A stretch of 64,000 nucleotides of DNA from Scenedesmus sp. ARA3 (taxonomy: Eukaryota > Chlorophyta > Chlorophyceae > Sphaeropleales > Scenedesmaceae): assembly GCA_004335835.1 (NCBI GenBank), contig RWJK01000644.1, positions 318-64,317 on the forward strand, written 5' to 3'. Every line of letters starts with the position of its first letter. Positions within the stretch are counted from its first letter, which is position 1. The position numbers and the translations under genes are program-made. Positions 35,521-46,515 of the stretch are shown here, piece by piece. Below the pieces are notes generated by a model, which made no database searches, had not been told where the DNA came from, and was given only the letters and a program-made list of their open reading frames with translations.

Positions 35521-37535
35521 GGGCAGGGCCATGGCAGGGGAGGGTGTCGACGAGCCCTGCTGGTGGCACCTGCTATTCAGCAGCCTTGGCTTGCAGGCTT
35601 GCAGGAGCACAGTGCGGCTGGCAGCCTGTTACAATGTGACCTTGGAACTCATCGCCAAGCTACGCCAACCATTGGTAATCTTCCAGCTCCAGCGCTGGAG
35701 CGCGCTAATGATGGATTGGTTGCAACCGAGGTTGCGTGTGAGGCTGCTGCTTCGCTCCATGTATTTGCTGCGGTCAGAGATGTTTAGTGAGCAATGTTCA
35801 CAGTGGTGACGGCGGTTCGGCTGCACAGTGGGAGCAGTCGCAAGAAGGATGCTGCTATTGACAGCAATGATTGCCTTTGTGCTGCTTGCATGCACTGCAT
35901 GGCAGGTTGCACATGTCTGCAGCGTGCACACGGTTCACATTTCTTCTGAACAGCAAGGCCAGACGAGTAGGTGTCAAGGTGGTTGTAGACGTAGAGTTGT
36001 GTTACACTGTTGGCAGCACTACATAGGTGCTGGATCTTGGCTTAACAGGAAGTCTGTCTATAAGTGGAAATGGACAGCCAAGGTTTCAGCAGCTTTGGAA
36101 GTATTAAGTAGGCAACGCGTTGCCTACTTACTACTTTGGATGTGATGGCATAGCCTCCAGTGCGTGCACAGCTGACGCGAGCAACAGGCATCCAGCAGGC
36201 AGGACATACATGATACTGTCAAGGCATGGGTCTGTGCGGTTACATGGCTCATAAGCAGGAGCAAACAAGACTCAGCCGCCTGTCAGCATAACTCACCATC
36301 ATTCATGTACAAGCTGTGTACTGCAGCATCAGCAGTCGTCATTGTGAGACTGTTTGTAAACAACAGTTAGGAATGTCGTGCTGTAACACAAGCACGTTCC
36401 GGAGTTCATCAAATAAATTGCACGTACACACATGCCAACAACTGGGCAGATCATCAACGCCACGGGGCGGCACGATTACAGTGCACCTGCATCATTGTAT
36501 GTACACAACGTTGAGCAGTCACACGCCTGTGCCACCAATCTTGTGCTACACAGAGCTTGTGGCGTCCCACGCCACATCACATACACTCGCACCACAACTT
36601 ACTCCCTGCTTAGCGCACCAGTAACCAATGAGGTATAGCCACAGACATGTACAGTAGCTAGCTGCTCTTGATTTTGCACAGTGTGATAGAGTGATATATA
36701 CAACTGAACAGCCAGAGTGTACTCAACGCAACTGCTGTTAGACCCTGTTTGTCGGCACACATACGCATCAAGAGCCAGCAGGCGCTCAAGCGCCCAGCGC
36801 TCAAAAGTAACGCGCGCGTCATTGTTGAAGTTGCTTCCCTCAAACACATGTAGGTTGTGGCAGTATATGCCAGCCGTCAACATCAGCGAGTCTGCTCGCA
36901 AAGCAGTTCTATTGCACAGATCACACCAGCCATGTACCTTACTGCAGTCTGTCACCAACCAAGCGCACCAGCCAGCCACTGCATGGTGGCTGGTGGCTGA
37001 GTTGCAGCACAGACCAGCAGTACAATATAGTTTTGACTGCCTTGCTTCTGCTTGGTGTGCAGCAGAAGCTTGGCCAAAGACCTCAGGAAAACGTCACTTG
37101 AACATTGATGCAGCACATGCACGTGCAGGATTTTATATGCTTATGGTCCGTCCAACCCGCGTATGTTCAGTTCACCACATGTACATCATGCTGCTTGGTA
37201 CACCACGCAGCACAAGGAAGCTTGCACTCTGGTTTGTGCCGATGACTAGATGTACAGCCTTGCGTTCACACACCCGACTCAACAAGCAGACACATGAACA
37301 TGCCTAACCTACTGTCACAAGACGTTTTCAGAGTTTCACGATGCCCTATACTACAGCAGCGGCCCAGCCATGCACAGACAAATCCCGACTCCCTCTCACC
37401 AACAAGAGCACTGCCAGAAGATGCAGCGCCTGTCACAGCTCGCACACCTAGCGCTTGCAGCTGCATGAACAGCTGCAGAACACTTGCTGCCATCTATGCA
37501 GAAGGCAGCAGCGCGCATGGCTGCCCACACCGCGC
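35521..37535. other. Intergenic, no gene recognised; contains a 26-bp perfect palindrome
   Basis: Two kilobases without a supportable exon chain. Short open frames lack motifs. The end of the region is the 3' flank of the minus-strand gene at 37536. Confidence 0.4.
36105..36130. repeat. Perfect 26-bp palindrome with central ACGCGT
   Basis: TAAGTAGGCAACG and its exact reverse complement abut with no spacer, centred on ACGCGT. It is intergenic, about 590 bp past the dynein light chain stop. It could extrude as a cruciform, serve as a dimer binding site, or be a transposon excision trace. Confidence 0.9.
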
Positions 37536-39474
37536 TCAATACCCGGCCAGGGATGCCAGGCTGTTGGTGCTCCTGCGCAGGTGGTCGCCGTAGTGGCCGC
37601 GCACCTTGTTGGCAGCATACTCGTTGAGGCTGCTCATGAAGCAGCTGCGGCTCTCCTCCAGGTTCACTGCACGGCTGGCGGGCGTCAGCGTGCGCTCACC
37701 CAGCTGCAGTGCGGCGGCAGCAGCAGCAAAAGGAGCTTTAGTGCGTGAAACAGGTACGTTTGGCAGCAGCAAGTAAGTTTTCAGAGCTGCCATGCACACA
37801 TGTCAGGTCGCGTGGAATGCACGTCCACAATGCAGGGCGGCGGCGCAGCGGTTCCGCATTGCAGCTGCCGCATGGGTGCTGCTGGTAGCAGTGCGCAGCA
37901 TCCCTCAGCTGTCTTCCGGCACGCGCGCTCACCTTGGCAGGCTCCGCTACGGTCTTGGGGTCATCGTAACGGTGGCGGATGATGCTGTCTGCGGTGTTGG
38001 GGCGCGGTGCCACAGCCCACACGAGGCTCCTGCTGGCGCGCAGGCTGGGCTCATCCGGCTGCGCGCTGTGGCTCATGATCTTGGTCATGTTGTCGCTCAG
38101 GCCCCAGCCGGGGTTGTTCACGCCGTGGCCCTTGAACGGCCTGTGCTCGATGTGATTGCCCTGCATTGCGCAACAATGAGGTGGCAACACGGTGCGACAG
38201 AGGGTCAGTCGGTTTTCAATAATGTGCTGGAGTACGCACACAAGGTGCTAGAGCAATCTGGCAACAGCAGCAGCAGCCACACAGAACAGCGCAAGCAGGC
38301 AAGTGGAAGTGCGCTTGCTGCGTACCTCCGTGGGCACTGCTCCTGCACCAGACAGGCTGGACTCGTTGAAGCGGTTGGTGATCCTGCGCGTGAAGTGCCC
38401 ACGGTGCTCATCTGCTGTCAGCATTCGCTGCTCCTCAGCAGACAGCGGGGCGGTGGTCAGCAGGTTGGGGCTGCAGGAGACAGCAGCAACGGCAGCAGGT
38501 GTGGTTGTGAGTGCTTTGCAAGCCAAAGTGTGATCTACTTCAGTGCGCTTAGGAGCACTTGCAACGCACAACTTGCATTGAACCAAGAGCAGTGCTGCTG
38601 TGCTTCTGTTGCTTCACAGTGTTTGTCACGCAGAGAGCCAAGTGGCGTGAGACGGCTGCAGCACACAACGCCTGCTTCAATTCCTGCAACTCCCGACACT
38701 CACTTGGTGGCACGGCTCCTGCCTGGCACCTCACGCTTGCCGCGTGTGGCCCAGAGCTGCTCCTGTGCATCTGCTGGGGGAGCGCCCTTGCCCTTGCGGG
38801 TCACCCTGATGCCGTTGATCTCAGCGGCTGCAAGGGCACGCGTGGCAGCAGGGCACACATGCACACACAATGGTGCCTCAGTCTTGCTGGTTTTGAGCAA
38901 CATGTACTAAGCAGCATAAGCATGAGCATGAGGGGAAGCTTATGCAAGGCATGCGCTGGGAAGCTGCATGCCTGCTGCCATGAGCTGCAGAGCCGCTGCT
39001 GCTGTGCAGCACCGCCAGACGGTCCTGCTGGCTGAGTTTGAGCTGGCTGCTAGCCTTTGCTGCATTGACTGCTGCATTGACTGCTGCTTCTTTTGCAGTG
39101 CCCAGCCAAATGCAATGCATCATACTCACGATGGCCTAGGCTGTTCTCCCGAGGCGTGTTCACTGTCTTCTTGAGGCGGCGGTCCCACTCATGCAAGTAG
39201 CAGATGTATTTCTTGCTCACTTGCCTGTCGGAGGTACCACGACCCATGTCTGCAAAGAAGAAAGCAGCAGGCGCTCAGCTGCTGAGGTGAAGACGTGTTT
39301 CACATGAGCAGAGCTGAGCCAGCTCGACAGCTGCTACCACGAGCAAATATTGGCTGCGAAGCACGGAAGCCATGCTGTACTCAGGCTACTATTATGCTAT
39401 GACTTAGGTACGCTAAAGCTATGCTTACCGATTGTGGCGCGCGAGCCGGAAATGGTGCGGTGCTGCTCAGACAT
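37536..39474 (-). CDS. Uncharacterised 276-residue basic protein, 6 exons
   Basis: Exons 39474-39429, 39249-39130, 38827-38704, 38470-38326, 38160-37933 and 37703-37536 join in consistent phase to 276 residues with clean GT-AG sites. No membrane segment or targeting signal is visible. The protein is basic and looks largely extended, with motifs such as SKKYICYLHEWDRRLKK, NGIRVTRKGKG, SAEEQRMLTADEHRGHF, NNPGWGLSDNMTK and SIIRHRYDDPKTV. I do not recognise the family. Short repeated Gly/Pro/Asn turns and Arg-rich helices resemble microtubule-associated or ciliary inner proteins, and a dynein light chain gene lies next door, but neither proves a ciliary role. The tiny first exon (MSEQHRTISGSRATI) was found by splice phase; a shorter start at 39247 is possible. 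Confidence 0.72.
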
Positions 39475-40718
39475 GTTTTGGCGCGCAGTTGTGGGAGTTC
39501 AGGTGTTCTGCAAAAGAAATGGCCAGAGGTTTCCTAGGTGAGCTTTACATAGGTTAAATGCTGGCTTCAATGCGGCCGAGGAGCTGGTAGTTGCCATGCT
39601 AATCGGAAGCGAGTAGGGTCCAGCTTCAGCTGCCAGGCACAGCAAGCGGATGTGGCCGCGACACTCACACGCTATTTTTGTGGGACGGAAAAGATGTTCA
39701 AGCCTATTGATAAGCTATTTTTGAAGAGGTGCTAGGATGTCCTGGGTGTGGCAGATGCGTGAGGCGTGGGATTGTGGGAGCCTTACAGGGGCAAGGGTCT
39801 CCCGAATATGTACAGTGAGGCGCGCTGATGACTTGTTGGTGGCTACAACACCCTATATACAGAGCCATGCTGCGTACTTCTGGCCCGTGATGAGTGGTAC
39901 AGCCATGGTATTTCACATCCCAACTGCGCGCCCATCTTCAAAAGAACAGGCGTGAGCATCAGGATGTCGTCAATGATAAGGCAAATTTAATTGTTTGTAG
40001 CTGGTGTTTCGCGGTCGCCCAAGTCCTTCGCTGAGGACACAGTTGCAGCTCGTAAAATCTGGCAGGGGGCGATCCTTGGCGATCGCGCATGAATCGCGCA
40101 GTGGCGACGCTGCCGTTCTAGGACACACACTTTGAAAGAGTCGGCAACTCCTCCTTCTACTGCATGCATTGAGTTGCTCTGAGCACCAGGCATGTAACTT
40201 GGTGATGCTGGTTATGATCAGGTGATACAGTGACATGCATGGCCATGGTCGCATGGCTGATGAGAAACGCTGCTGTAGCAGCTCTTACTTTAATGCGGGG
40301 TGTGGGCGCGGTGTGCCCCGCGAGGCCAATATCACGCAAACCAACACGTCTCCTAAAGCGTCTGGGAGTGTAACCGTGTGTTACTTGTTGCGTGTCGGGC
40401 GCTCGCGATCGCTGGGCGGTCCTGGCCTGTGTGCGCCGAGCTGTCGCTGTTGCTGTGTGCTGAGCTGGTATCTTGCTGAAATCGCTTGAGATTAGTTTAT
40501 TACTATTTATCCATAAAGGTTTGGGTGGGGTGTGCTCCTGGCCGCGTGACGTGCGTGGCTGTAGCTGTCAGGGTGTAGCACAGGTGGTTTGTTGACCTGA
40601 AATATCAAGCTCGTAACTAGTGTAGCAAGTAAACGGCTGTTGAGTAATGTTTAAAAAAAAATTTGAAGCTTAAAAGCGTTTAACTTGTTGCGCAGTGGTC
40701 TTTTCTTGTGTTGCTGTC
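39475..40718. other. Intergenic, no gene recognised
   Basis: Short open frames only. The right half is the 5' flank of the mobile-element-like unit, with an A9 run at about 40653-40661. No terminal repeat could be identified by eye. Confidence 0.4.
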
Positions 40719-43700
40719 ATGGCAGCGCCCAATCCTTTCTCGTGGAACCGATTGAGGACAGAAGTGCCTCGCTTGCCTTCCGAAGGAGGAAAGTACTTTG
40801 AGTATGACTCCGTGGACGCAAGCCTGATACTCCAGTGCCGCGCCGGGCTCAAAGGCAACGTTCTGGTGCAGCCTGCTGACTTGACTGCACGAAGGTGGGC
40901 TGTGGGCGTGCATTGGTTTGTGCATAGCGCCTCGTTTGTTGCAGCTTTTGGTGCATGTGCTTTGATAGTGTATTGCCTGGTGCAGCTGCTGTCCAGAGGG
41001 GTGCTACCTGACAGGCTGGCAGCTGCGCAGCTGCAAAGCATGCTGTTGCTGCTGTCATGACGCAGATGTGTGCACTGTATGCCAGCAGCAACAACATGCT
41101 CATGCAAATAATGCAATTCGGTGTATGATAACTGCTTTGGCTTTTGCAGTCATGTACTGAGTGAAATGCGACGCTTATCCTTTTTGCTGGCTGTCTTGCT
41201 TGCAGGATAATGACTACTACGGGCTCGTGTCAGCTAAAGAGATGACAATGAACGCTGTGTTTGATGCCAACGCTGAGTTCGCAACCTATGCTACAGATCA
41301 GATGGCTGCATATCCTCAGTCGCTGGCGGCACTTAAGCTCAATGCATTCAGCGCTTCAACCAGGAACTTCCAGTGCTTGGCGAATGCAACGTTGGTGGCG
41401 GTGCTTGCACAGGCAGATGGTGCTGCTGTGCAGCAGAGCTGGCCAACAGACCCCGCAACCGTGCTGGAACTGTACAGTGATATGCTTGTCGGGGAGATGT
41501 GCAAGCACCTGGATTTCAGGGAGGAACAGCTGAAGCAGGTGCGGTTGTGTGCTGTGGCTGCTTGGTGGTTGTGCTTGGTTTGCAACTGATACCTGGCAGT
41601 TTTGTAACTTTGCTTTACAGCCTCTGACTAGCGGGCGGGCGTCATGCTTTGCTGTTACGGTAGCTTGCTTGTGTGTGACCTGGCCTGCTGCGCTACCTGG
41701 CTGTGCTTGTTGAACTGCTGACGCACTGTTTTTCCTGCAATGCTGTTTTGTGTGCAGGTGCTGTGTGGTGGCGGGTCTGCTGATCGCGCTGCTGCAGCAA
41801 CTGCTGAGCTGCTCGAGGTGCGCAGCACTCGTGCTGACATCCAGGCCAAAGAGTATATGCTGCCTGACATGGTTGGGCGCTGCATGGCGGTGGCGCACCA
41901 GCTATTCGTAGTGGTTCTGACGCCGGCTGTGACGGGAGCGCCTGATGGTTACCATGGCTTTGTGGCAACGTGTCATGGGCAGATCTTTGCCCCGCCTGGC
42001 AAGGAGATTGACCTGCAACGCGCAATGGTCATCCCCAACAACGAGGTCATCGCCTGCTTAAACGTTGGAGACCACTTTGCCGCGGTGCCCCTGCCAGTGG
42101 ACCTCAAACTGCAGCTGCTGCCTGAAGATCACCATCAGCGCAAGGATCTGTTCGGCTCGTCTGAAGGGCGGACGGTGGTGGCGGGCGTTGTGGCGCGGCA
42201 CTGGCGTGCTGCAATGCCGGCTTGCAACGGTGCGTGTTTGGGCTGTAAAGTGCCCTTGCTGTATGAAGCATTGTTTGGTTGCCGGTGTTTTACAATGTAT
42301 TTGTGCTGCACTGCGATTTGCTGTAATGCTGCTGTTTGGTTATATGCTGCGTATTGTCCTGATGCGCAGAAATGCTGGTTGCTGCTCATTGGGCAAGCTG
42401 CTGGCGCACTGCAGAGCTGGCTTGAAATGGTGCCTTGTGTTTGCTTGGTTTGCTGACCTGTGTATTTGTCGCTAAACCATGCTGTGGCAGGTGCTGCTGT
42501 TGCCATTGCTGCTGCTACTGGCACAGCGGCGGCCCCAAAGAGGGCTGCTGGTGATGCAAACGGCGGAGCTGGCGCTTGCAGCAGCGGCGCTAGCGCTGGC
42601 ACCAAGCGGCGTCTTGATGCTGTGCATGACTTCAACTTGCCGGGCATGCGCAGCTATGCTGCAGTGTTAGCAGGTGGGGCCATTGCATATGTTTTTCGAT
42701 TTAGAAAGATGGCAGCATCTCCTGGTGGCATTGGATGTGAAGCATGTCTGAATTCTGTTGCATGCTGGTGTCCAGTGCGTTCATGTCGTGTGCTGGTCGG
42801 TGCTTGCAGAATTGCTGCTTTCTGCTCACAGCAACTGTGCTGTGCTCCGTTTGCTTGCACAGGAATGCTTTGTCCTGCTTATTTGGCGCTGTTCTGGCGC
42901 ACTGCAATGCTGGCCTGCAATGGTGCCTTGTGCTGTTCTTTGTTGTTGACCTGGGTGCTGCTCACCCCCGCTGTTGCAGGTGCTGCTGCTGCTGCTACTG
43001 CTGTCCCTGCTGCTGACACAAATGGCGCAGCTGGCGATGGCGGCAGTGGCGCTAGCGCAGGCACCAAGCGGCGTCTTGATGCTGTGCAGGACTTCAACTT
43101 GCCGGGAATGCCCAGCAATGCTGCAATGTTAGCAGGTGAGGCCATTGCTACATCTGTTGTTGCGACTTGCACATCGACTGTGTGGCAATTGATGATGGCA
43201 TGTTTGAACCTTGTCGCATGCTTTGCTGGGTACTGTTGCAGCTGTACAGTTTAAACAATGCATGCTGGTGTCCTGTGCGCTGATATCATGTGCATGGTGC
43301 TGCTTGCAGGTGCCAACCAGCGCTTGCTGAAGCTGTCAGGGTGTGGTGGCAATACTGCTGCTGTGGACTCTGCTGGCTTGGCCGCAGCAGCTTCTGTTGC
43401 TGCTGATGCGCGTGGCGTGGCACGGGTGGCGGCTGCTGGCGGTGCTGCTGGTGAGCGCAGCATAGTTGGCACATGCAGGCTATGTGCTGCTGCTGTATGT
43501 AACACGAGCCTCCATTCTGTATGCTGTGCTGCACTGAGGGATGATTCGGCACACTTTGTAATAAAACTGTGTTTGCCTTGTGCTTCTTTTTGCTCTGCAG
43601 CGTTACCACAGAAGAAGCTGTGCAGCAACATACGGCTTGCTACCCATCCCAATATGTTTGCAGCCCAGGTTGTGGAACAAGTTGATGCTGAAGTGGCTAA

Positions 43701-46381
43701 TATCCTGCGTCCTGGCAACCTTGGTAAGTTCTGGGGCACATCGCGTCTCCACCGTGTACAAAAGTAACATGTGCTGTTCAATGTTTCATGCATGTATGCT
43801 ACTGTATAACAGTTGCGAGGGGCGCTCATGAGGGCTCGAATGCACATTACTCAGCAGCTGTCGTGCAGTGCGCTTGTGCTTCTTTGATGTCGCTGCTGTA
43901 CTTGTGGTGGCTGTGTGTGCAGGTGTGCAGCGGCAGTCACCTGCGGGCACCAAGCATTCCAATGAGAGCTCTGGTGGCCTTGGTGTCCCAAGTCCTGGGG
44001 CTGCTGCTGCTGCTGCCGCCAACACTGGTGCTGTCGCATTTGACACAGGTGGGCTGCGGCATATATATTGACATGAATTTGGTGAAGTTTTTTTATTGGA
44101 ATGTCAATTGCGCAACTCTGCTGTTGTTTGTTGTGTTTGATGCAGATGTGCATGTGTGCATCATCTGCAGTCTGGTGGGATTTTGCTGGTGCTTGCAAGC
44201 ACACAATTGCTGCTCAGTGTAGTTCAGTAGTAATTGCTGATACGTTGTGGGCTTGGTTGTTGTGCCGTCGCTGCAGGTTTGAGCCAAGGACAGCAAGCTG
44301 CTGCTGCAATTTTTGGTACTGGCTCAAAAGGTGGCAAGGGCACTGGCGTGCAGCGCTCTGCGTGCAAAGCAGCTAGCAGCGCTGCTGCTGGTCTGCATGA
44401 TGCGGGTGCAGATGGCCCTGTGGTGCTGCTGTCATGCCCGGCATCGTCTTCTGGCACCCCAGACGCCCCGTCTAGTGGGAATGTGGGACCACCTGCAGTG
44501 TCGCTAGCAGGTGATGCAACGGGTGCTCGCATGGGTGCATACAAGGCTGCTGGCAAGGAGCGTGTTGCGATGCACTTTGTGGAGATGGCTCTTTCTGCAA
44601 ACAAGGCGTGCACCAAGGCTGGGCAACACAACCATGATCGTGCGTGGGGGATGTGGCTGGAGTTCCTGGGTTGTAGCTCTATTGTTGAAGAGCAGGCTGC
44701 AAAGGGCCACTGTGGCATGCAGATGCAGGGCAAGGTGTTAGTGCAACACTGGCCACCTTCGATGCAGGTGTGGCTGGGCTTCCACCACTTTGTGCGTGAC
44801 TGGGTGAGCAGTTACAGTGCATATGCGTCTATCCTGAACTCTGTGGCGTGCATCGGCAGACACAAGCTGTCTGTTGAGTGCAGCCACCACGGTGTGTTGA
44901 TGGTTGCGCAGTCATTGGATCCCAGTGTGCTACACAGATGTGTTGATCGTCGTATGCGGTTGATCATGGCCAAACAATACAAAAAAGCTGTGAAAAAGGT
45001 GGCATTTGTCACAATGCAGGAAGCCCGCAACGGTCACAGGTTTGTGGACACAAACAGTCTGCGGGGTCTGCAGGATGCTGCCTTGTGGAACCTGTCTTGC
45101 ATATTTGGAGGTCGCAGGGCCCGCACATATGCTGGCATCCGGCTGTGTGACATTGTTGATGTGACAGTGCAAGAAGTGGTGGATGCCAGTGGCCAACCTG
45201 TTCTTGTTCCAAGTTTTGCATAGAGTTTGCTGATGAAAAGTACATGGATGAGCGCGGCTTGCGGCGTGTGCGAGAGTCTTTTGAAGGTTGGACCAACTTT
45301 TGGGTGCATGCTGGGCTGACAGCGTCAACATACTTGTATAGTTTGTTGGTGTACCGCGATGCGTATGTGGGCGGCAACCCACTGTTGTCTGCTAAGGCAG
45401 GTGACTGCCTCCCAATAAAGGAAGAGTGCTTTGATTACTATCTCTTTTGTGAAACTGAAGGGGATGTTCCATTGGATTGCATGCCCTTGGCTCCCAGCCA
45501 TGTTTCTGATAGTACACGGCGGCTCTTGACTCGCATGGGCAGTCCACCCAGAGGGCACAGGGCTCACCGGTCTGGCGGCGTCTCCCGTGTGTTAATAACT
45601 AACTTGCTGGAAAATCGTGGCAAGCGAATTGATGGTGGTGTTGAAAATGTTGCTGTGCGGTGGGGTGGCTGGTCTGTGAAGGACGGAACAGTGACCTTGC
45701 GGACTGTGTACGAGTCACTTGCACTCGATGAGTACTTGAACGTCACTGCCTTGGCCTTTGGTGAGTGCGACGATGCTGACATTTGGGCGGCTCGTCTAAA
45801 TACGTTCATGGGTGTGCAGCTGCCGTTGCCCAAAAAGGCTATAACTGATCCCAATCCAGGAGGCCCTCGGCCGATGCGATTGCCTTGGTTATGTCGCATG
45901 CGTGCTCTGCAGGCTGCTGGCGATGTGCGTGCACTATACAATGCTAGTGTGTGTGCGCTGTTGAAGGCTGCTAACTGTTGCTCTGAGCTTGTGCCTGTCG
46001 ATAGATACCAGGCACCTCGCACATTGTTGAATGATGCTGTTACTTATTTCACGCTTCCTTCTGCTATGCATGAGCAACAAGCACTGGTGCAACGACTCTC
46101 GTTGTTGGGTGACATGTATGTTGGGTCTGTGCGGCGTTCATGGGCTGAACAAGAGGGCCAAGCCTATGAGGCTGGTGTGGAGGCTGCAGCGCAGTTGCAG
46201 CCACCTGTGTTCTTTGGGCGCATGGGTTACAATAAATCTGTAGAGGCGCTGCTGCCACGGCTGATTGATGTGCCCATTCATGTAGACAATATTCACGCTG
46301 CTCGTGCAGTTGCACTTGCGGGTGGGCAGGATTTGCAGTGCTTGTGGGACTGCTGGATGGGTTCAGACCATGAGGGGTCTG
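40719..46381 (+). CDS. Candidate tyrosine recombinase (Crypton-like) with duplicated-exon N-terminal part; one frameshift
   Basis: Exons: 40719-40865 (donor uncertain; 40894 also possible), 41206-41538, 41758-42229, 42491-42673, 42980-43135, 43310-43450, 43601-43723, 43923-44048, then 44277-46381. The last is broken by a -1 type frameshift at about 45205-45223. The long exon has a helical core-binding-like region (WLGFHHFVRDWVSSYSAYAS), then RDA-like SLRGLQDAALWNLSCIFGGR and RTYAGIRLCDIVDV (box I Arg), then HRAHRSGGVSRVLIT, RWGGWS and TVYESL, which fit box II and a catalytic Tyr. The assignment is by motif logic; the expected HxxR His is unclear. Crypton and DIRS recombinases cut and rejoin DNA through a 3'-phosphotyrosine. 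The N-terminal 330 residues match nothing I know. Splicing from 46381 leads in phase into the helicase. Confidence 0.5.
42402..43152 (+). repeat. Tandem duplication of an exon-intron unit (about 490-bp period)
   Basis: Copy 1 spans about 42402-42690 and copy 2 about 42894-43152. They match through intron sequence (TGGCGCACTGCA onward), the acceptor and the exon encoding GTKRRLDAV and DFNLPGM, to the following donor (TTAGCAGGTG). A shorter third likeness occurs at the end of the preceding exon near 42200-42240. The exons are symmetric in phase (1-1), so duplication preserved the reading frame. Confidence 0.8.
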
Positions 46382-46515
46382 GTGGTTGTGCATATAGATA
46401 CATGTGAAGCTGGTATAACTGTTGTCTAGCTGAGTGTGTGCGATGCTTGCTGTGTGCTTGCTTGCTGCTGCGCCTTTTCAACTAAACATGTGATGCTGCT
46501 GCTGCTGTGGTGCAG

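Noticed and set aside
45195..45230. Programmed -1 ribosomal frameshift in the element
   Set aside because: The overlap has no X-XXY-YYZ slippery heptamer. A lesion or sequencing indel is simpler.
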